A stretch of DNA of 20,412 nucleotides from a virus. Numbering within the stretch: the first letter of the stretch is position 1; every line of letters begins with the position of its first letter. A model generated the notes under the pieces. It made no database searches, was not told the DNA's origin, and was given only the letters and a program-made list of their open reading frames with translations. The stretch spans positions 1 through 20,412 of IMG/VR virus record IMGVR_UViG_3300033146_001194. One strand, given 5' to 3'. The translations under genes were made by a program, and so were the position numbers. Positions 17,101-20,412 of this stretch are shown here, in pieces.

Positions 17101-20100
17101 GATATGACATATGAAGAGACTATACAATTTACAGTAGATATGGTAGCGCCTGTAATGTCAGATTTTGTTCCTTCACCTGAAGATACAATAACAGAAGTGC
17201 CTTTTAGTTTACAATTTTATGTTGATGATGAAGATGCAGAATGTAGATGGAGTCATGATTCAGAAAATTATTTCGATATGACAAACAGTTGTCCAAACGA
17301 AACAACGAATATAGAATGTACACAAGAAACTCCTACAAGTACTACAGATTGTTCGATATGTTCATCTTGTACTGATGGCGGAAGTGCTGTAGCAGATGAT
17401 GCTGGAAGATGGATGGGTGGACATCCAGCTAACGTATATGATGGCGATTGGAATACTTATGGTTCTGTGTTATCTAACGGCAAGTATTATATTTTATTGT
17501 CATACGAAAAACCAGAAGGTGTTGTTGGTGCAGACTGGAAAGTAAAAGATACAGGTGGAATTACTACTGTTTCAATATCACAACAATGTTGGGATTACGA
17601 TGACGATTATATATATTTAAGAGCAGGAAGCCAACCTTATACATCAGTAAGACATGCAGATTGGACTTGTCAATATGGAGCATCAAGTTGGGAAACATTA
17701 CATACTCATACAGGCACAGATGTTACAGCCGATGGATATCTATATGAAGAACAAATATTATGGAAAACAACAGACGTCTGTACTATAGACGATTTAGAAA
17801 ATGGTATGAACGATATTTATTTATCTTGCATAGATGAATACAATAATGGACAAAATACGCCTGTTAATTTAAAATACATGGTTGATAGCGCTCCTTCAAT
17901 AGTAACTATTTTATCACCTGAAGCCGACCAAATCTTTCATTATACAACAGAAGTGCCTTTAGTTTATTCTAACAGCCAAGAAGTTACATCTTGTAGATAT
18001 TCATTAGACGGCGCAGCATATTCACCTATCACATTTGATAACATATACCAAGAAACTGCTGATTCATTTTTACAAGTCAGCGACGGAGAAAACGGATATT
18101 ATGAAATGGAATATGATATGCCTAACGGATATGATATAACACAGGCTTTATGGCGAGTTAAAATGTTAGGAACACCAATAACTGATATAAATTATACGTT
18201 ACCGTATTCTTGTATAAATGACAATAAAGTTACAGTTAGAATATATTTTAACAACACATACGGAGCAACATCTTTAAGATGTCATGATGGTTCAGAATGG
18301 GTAGAAATAGGGTCAAGATTAATATCTCCATGTGTCTTTGGATATGATGCTTCTGCAACAAATTATTATAACGACACATTATGGAATACCGGAGCTAACA
18401 TATACCACGAAAACGACTTTGTATATACTGGAGATGAAGATACTTGTTTTTCAGGAGCAATTGTAGAAGAAGCATTATGGTGGGTGTATTCAGACGTAAA
18501 TAATATTACAGTAGACGACGGAAGTCATGATTTACGAGTTAATTGTACAGATATCACAGGATTAACTGGAATCAGCGATTATACATATTTTGATGTGGAT
18601 AATGCAGATGTAAACGTAACTATTTACGATTTCATGCATCATACTACAGAATTATACGACGCATCAGCTGCTTATTATCCTTTCAATGGCGATTCTATCG
18701 ATGAGAGTCCTAGTGGCACTAATGATTTAACTCCACATACAGTTAATGCAGGCACTTTAGCTTTAGGTACTGACCATCTTGGACATAGTGATAATGCATA
18801 CAATTTCACAACTGATACAACTCACAAAACAGATTTATCATATTTTATTCCAGATACGTCTTTCGAATTAAAAAGCAACACTGCTCTTTCATTCTGGCAT
18901 TACACTAGAACTATGTCAACTGGAGAGACGCATCCTGAAAATGGATTTTTTGGATTAAGCACAGATACAGACAGAAGTTACATTGGACTAGTTTCACCAG
19001 GAGTTTTCCCTCTTTTAAATATGAGAGATAAAGATGGACACGATTTAGTATTTCCACTTGGCGGCAATATAAAATTAAATGAATGGCAATTGATAACTAT
19101 AAGTGTAGAAGGCATTTCAGGTAGTAGTAATTACAGTATCACGTCTTATCTTAACGGCGTACAATATGAAACTAGAAATACAATGACTACTGAGATAGAA
19201 ATTGATAGATTTGGGTGGGGATATTATGGCGGAGTAAATCACGATGGATTACTTGATGAGATAATATTCTACGAAAAAGCACTAACACCAACAGAAGTAT
19301 CTAAATTATATAATATAACAATAGAAAACAAATTGGACAACCAAACCGTGATTTCTAACGATACAACATTATTGGTAGAATGGTCTGTAAATGATACATT
19401 TAATTGGGCAGGAATTCAAATAGACGATTCTCCAATAACTGAATTAATGCAGATAAGTTTTTTCCCAACATTATATTTAGATTTGGAGAACACTCCAGAT
19501 TCAGATGTTATTACTGACTTAAGTAAACAGAATAATAACGGTGAGTTTAAAATAAACGCAGCAGCTTATTATTCTTTTAACGGTAATGCTAATGATGAAA
19601 GTGTTAATAGTAATGATGGTACAGTAATTGGTGCAACACTTACTACTGATAGATTTGGTAATACAGATAATGCTTATAGTTTTGATGGAGTAAATGATTA
19701 TATAACTATTCCAGACAGTGCTACTCTTAAACCAGAAAACATATCAATTATAATAAATTGGAAAATGCAAGAAGGTGTAAAAGCTTTAGATAAACGTCAA
19801 GTGTTTTATGAATCATATGAAGTAATGTTAGAAAGAGGAAGTGGAGAATCAGGCACGTTTATTCGATTTTACAAATCAAACGGTGCTGGAGGATATGAAG
19901 ATTTTAGGGAACCTTCTCAATACTATCTTGAGGACACTTGGTATCAAACAGGAGTTACATTTGATTCAGTTACTAAAACTGTTACTATATATAAAAACGG
20001 TATACAAACAGCACAGGGAGTTGTATCTTCTAGTTCAATAACTGAAGCTACTCCAAGAGATTTAATGATAGGTGCAAGAAATCACACTACTCCATCAGAA

Positions 20101-20412
20101 TATTTTATGGGAACTATTGATGAAACATTAATTGTGCCATCATCTTTATCAAATAATGAAATGTTAAACTTATACAACACAACATTAACACATAAACTAG
20201 ATAAACCACTTGTTACTAAGACTGATACAGATGGGAATAGTATAACTGGGTATGAATTATCTAGTATAAACGCAGATAACCCTCAATTAGGATATATACA
20301 AGGGACTTCTTCTGTATTTCCAACAGGAACAGAGAAAGCATCTATATATGTGGAATTGTATATACCAGAGAATTATGGTAGTAGCTCTATTTTTTACAGG
20401 TTATTTGGGAAC
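14158..20412 (+). CDS. Giant secreted-looking multi-domain surface protein with LamG domains (3' partial)
   Basis: The frame is open from ATG 14158 to the window end (at least 2085 codons, no stop). ATG 14176 (MNSKNRGKYIIG) is an alternative start. Residues about 15-33 (YIIGLLLLTVLTSSVYMLL) form a signal peptide or membrane anchor after Lys/Arg residues. After an N-terminal domain (about 38-210) come Ig-like domains with C.YS.DG-type strands, a repeated Cys/Trp module (about 214-381, 439-573, 1054-1204, 1296-1445), and two LamG-like domains (about 1502-1720 and 1800-2011; AAYYPFNGDSIDES, AAYYSFNGNANDES, FDGVNDYITIPDS). N-X-S/T sequons are frequent throughout. The style is that of exported DPANN archaeal proteins. 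It sits where siphoviruses keep tail-tip and receptor-binding genes, so a glycan-binding tail protein is likely, yet an export signal is unusual for virion proteins assembled in the cytoplasm. A virus-encoded host-surface protein is the alternative. Confidence 0.85.
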   Translation, partial: MVETSNMNSKNRGKYIIGLLLLTVLTSSVYMLLMDGGVKVDIQKTRTFFYVDVNDSWTLSGIEYINLFDGTAKMRASSRDIKTYANLTHVLIERSANYKDNISVIDQYIFESDNGIVDQFPVSHDITVFNGVGKILQYEITNLKYAGETVKDISSPQKFGLKMNAEWSDGNYYSRIYKYKNNDEGKLTIKYRPDSDEYSIKARFFDPPPYYAYCYQESATVDNQTGIDGDCGLTYTGAYDSIYTTWPDEDSRIYMNYTKPNGVTNKSLWQVKHGTLSAYNASINESCWDAYGDKLVLRFWLENNVAEYSYGQCYNGTDWVNTTSYDSGTASTANTPAGSATRAYDGDWNTEVFPAANWRKITTGVIPSSALIEEAMQWAILSEPPLNPVIESPTNNTQYTTTDIDLNWTSYQNITDAYFILDDNVANTSIYTAEQNSECYQEFANDNVNGCGFDTGTYSITGNWHNSLNIYDGDWDTFTSPNGNYGFLDIKYYKAIYATGATWKTKELTNGLQYLTIPDDCWNYNEDYVNLQIYANNTFFVNWSCMNDTGSWKLLRQDTGSNRPVEESMTWNLHIPETRHDVLLSNLEEGFHNVSIYTTLENEDVVSVTHNFSVRNETRDVFIYSPKNGSTYGSSVRVRWNTTMPEDEISSCTYTNGTSDVALVYRPDIFLNDLPADDYNITINCTDIYGRNAVKNSSFTVTYAADTEAPVVVANELVNDGIYNNRSTVYTFNISDRNPTTLRMCSSYLINPVPTPVRQVYDFISNCAGYPPAIPDGQYDRIYETTDLLLEGANRIEIDVWDSTLQNKVNYQINFTIDSIAPIIDIITPTNNDYITNLTENINYTVTDVTDVTCKYTTEEITTNITLEDCANFSLDMTEAAFVLGLNNITIFVNDSAQNLASSNLIIHVHNVTPEITVTSPVEAFTYNYSTIPFNWTSSRELASLVYTINNGSVIDTNLNNITLELASSDINLTITATDLYDMTYEETIQFTVDMVAPVMSDFVPSPEDTITEVPFSLQFYVDDEDAECRWSHDSENYFDMTNSCPNETTNIECTQETPTSTTDCSICSSCTDGGSAVADDAGRWMGGHPANVYDGDWNTYGSVLSNGKYYILLSYEKPEGVVGADWKVKDTGGITTVSISQQCWDYDDDYIYLRAGSQPYTSVRHADWTCQYGASSWETLHTHTGTDVTADGYLYEEQILWKTTDVCTIDDLENGMNDIYLSCIDEYNNGQNTPVNLKYMVDSAPSIVTILSPEADQIFHYTTEVPLVYSNSQEVTSCRYSLDGAAYSPITFDNIYQETADSFLQVSDGENGYYEMEYDMPNGYDITQALWRVKMLGTPITDINYTLPYSCINDNKVTVRIYFNNTYGATSLRCHDGSEWVEIGSRLISPCVFGYDASATNYYNDTLWNTGANIYHENDFVYTGDEDTCFSGAIVEEALWWVYSDVNNITVDDGSHDLRVNCTDITGLTGISDYTYFDVDNADVNVTIYDFMHHTTELYDASAAYYPFNGDSIDESPSGTNDLTPHTVNAGTLALGTDHLGHSDNAYNFTTDTTHKTDLSYFIPDTSFELKSNTALSFWHYTRTMSTGETHPENGFFGLSTDTDRSYIGLVSPGVFPLLNMRDKDGHDLVFPLGGNIKLNEWQLITISVEGISGSSNYSITSYLNGVQYETRNTMTTEIEIDRFGWGYYGGVNHDGLLDEIIFYEKALTPTEVSKLYNITIENKLDNQTVISNDTTLLVEWSVNDTFNWAGIQIDDSPITELMQISFFPTLYLDLENTPDSDVITDLSKQNNNGEFKINAAAYYSFNGNANDESVNSNDGTVIGATLTTDRFGNTDNAYSFDGVNDYITIPDSATLKPENISIIINWKMQEGVKALDKRQVFYESYEVMLERGSGESGTFIRFYKSNGAGGYEDFREPSQYYLEDTWYQTGVTFDSVTKTVTIYKNGIQTAQGVVSSSSITEATPRDLMIGARNHTTPSEYFMGTIDETLIVPSSLSNNEMLNLYNTTLTHKLDKPLVTKTDTDGNSITGYELSSINADNPQLGYIQGTSSVFPTGTEKASIYVELYIPENYGSSSIFYRLFGN
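14797..18492 (+). repeat. Four copies of a Cys/Trp-rich module in the giant protein
   Basis: Copies lie at about 14797-15300, 15472-15876, 17317-17769 and 18043-18492 (135 to 168 residues). Each opens with a variant of C.QE (CYQESATVD, CYQEFANDN, CTQETPTST, IYQETADSF) and has further shared marks in order: YDGDWNT or a variant, a 'KP.G....W.VK' type strand, a 'C' or 'CW.Y.DD' strand, 'W.C....SW', and a closing EE..(M/L)W (EEAMQW, EESMTW, EEQILW, EEALWW). DNA identity between copies is low, so they are old duplicates. The YDGDWNT mark resembles discoidin (F5/8 C)-like sugar-binding domains; this is a loose resemblance. Confidence 0.65.
18661..20190 (+). other. Two LamG / concanavalin A-like domain segments in the giant protein
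   Basis: Segment 1 (about 18661-19317) runs from AAYYPFNGDSIDES to HDGLLDEIIFYEKALTPTEV. Segment 2 (about 19555-20190) runs from AAYYSFNGNANDES through FDGVNDYITIPDS and IYKNGIQ to MGTIDETLIVPSSLSNNEM. Both show the opening 'YY.FNG...DES' and the closing 'G.(L/I)DE....' marks of LamG_3 domains, which usually bind glycans. Between them is a strand-rich linker of about 80 residues. Confidence 0.8.

Noticed and set aside
19841-20041. Separate small gene near the right end
   Set aside because: It lies out of frame within the second LamG-like domain, whose own frame stays open and shows domain marks.
14158-20412. A frame break in the giant gene between its two ends
   Set aside because: Reading the whole stretch codon by codon from 14158 kept one continuous frame to the window end with no stop.

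Overview
The window is a stretch of the structural gene module of a tailed (siphovirus-like) double-stranded DNA virus. Every supported gene is on the + strand, the DNA is visibly AT-rich, spacing is tight, and several gene pairs overlap by 1 to 7 bases. No rRNA, tRNA, integrase, transposase or CRISPR array was seen. No terminase, portal or major capsid gene is present; these probably lie outside the window.

Layout: bases 1-5914 hold a cassette of repetitive, probably surface-exposed virion proteins. These are a fibre-like repeat protein split by an apparent +1 frameshift (2-361 and 351-1880), a protein that reads as two tandem six-bladed kelch-like propellers (1891-3558), a coiled-coil protein of unknown role (3579-4313), and a protein built almost entirely of short 'xIDSxL' repeats (4379-5914). 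Bases 5964-8291 are the neck module: a gp6-like head-tail connector with a fibronectin III-like front domain, a probable tail terminator, an HK97 gp10-like protein and a small protein with an EF-hand/dockerin-like loop. Bases 8307-14164 are the tail: the tube protein, a tail assembly chaperone with a textbook -1 frameshift signal, a 1228-residue tape measure protein and a small distal-tail candidate. From 14158 to the end runs one open frame of at least 2085 codons. It encodes a secreted-looking giant protein with an N-terminal hydrophobic segment, many N-X-S/T sequons, Ig-like domains carrying an inserted repeated module, and two LamG-like domains.

Host: nothing proves it. The giant protein has the style of exported DPANN archaeal proteins (Woesearchaeota/Pacearchaeota type): Asn-rich Ig-like domains, sequons, and Cys-containing 'C.YS.DG' strands. 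A long T-rich tract after the tube gene would also suit archaeal termination. Against this, the HTGDVTG and CGTQTAG repeats are familiar from marine phage metagenomes, and Shine-Dalgarno sites are common here. I favour an archaeal, possibly DPANN, tailed virus at moderate confidence and cannot exclude a bacterial host.

The most notable features are the A_AAA_AAC frameshift signal that creates an extended chaperone, a run of hairpins in the 198-base gap at 6858-7055 (three with a GAA triloop), and a Cys/Trp-rich module that looks inserted at the same place in several Ig-like domains of the giant protein. Two probable single-base frame disruptions (near 340-360 and near 8322-8328) could be real or assembly errors.
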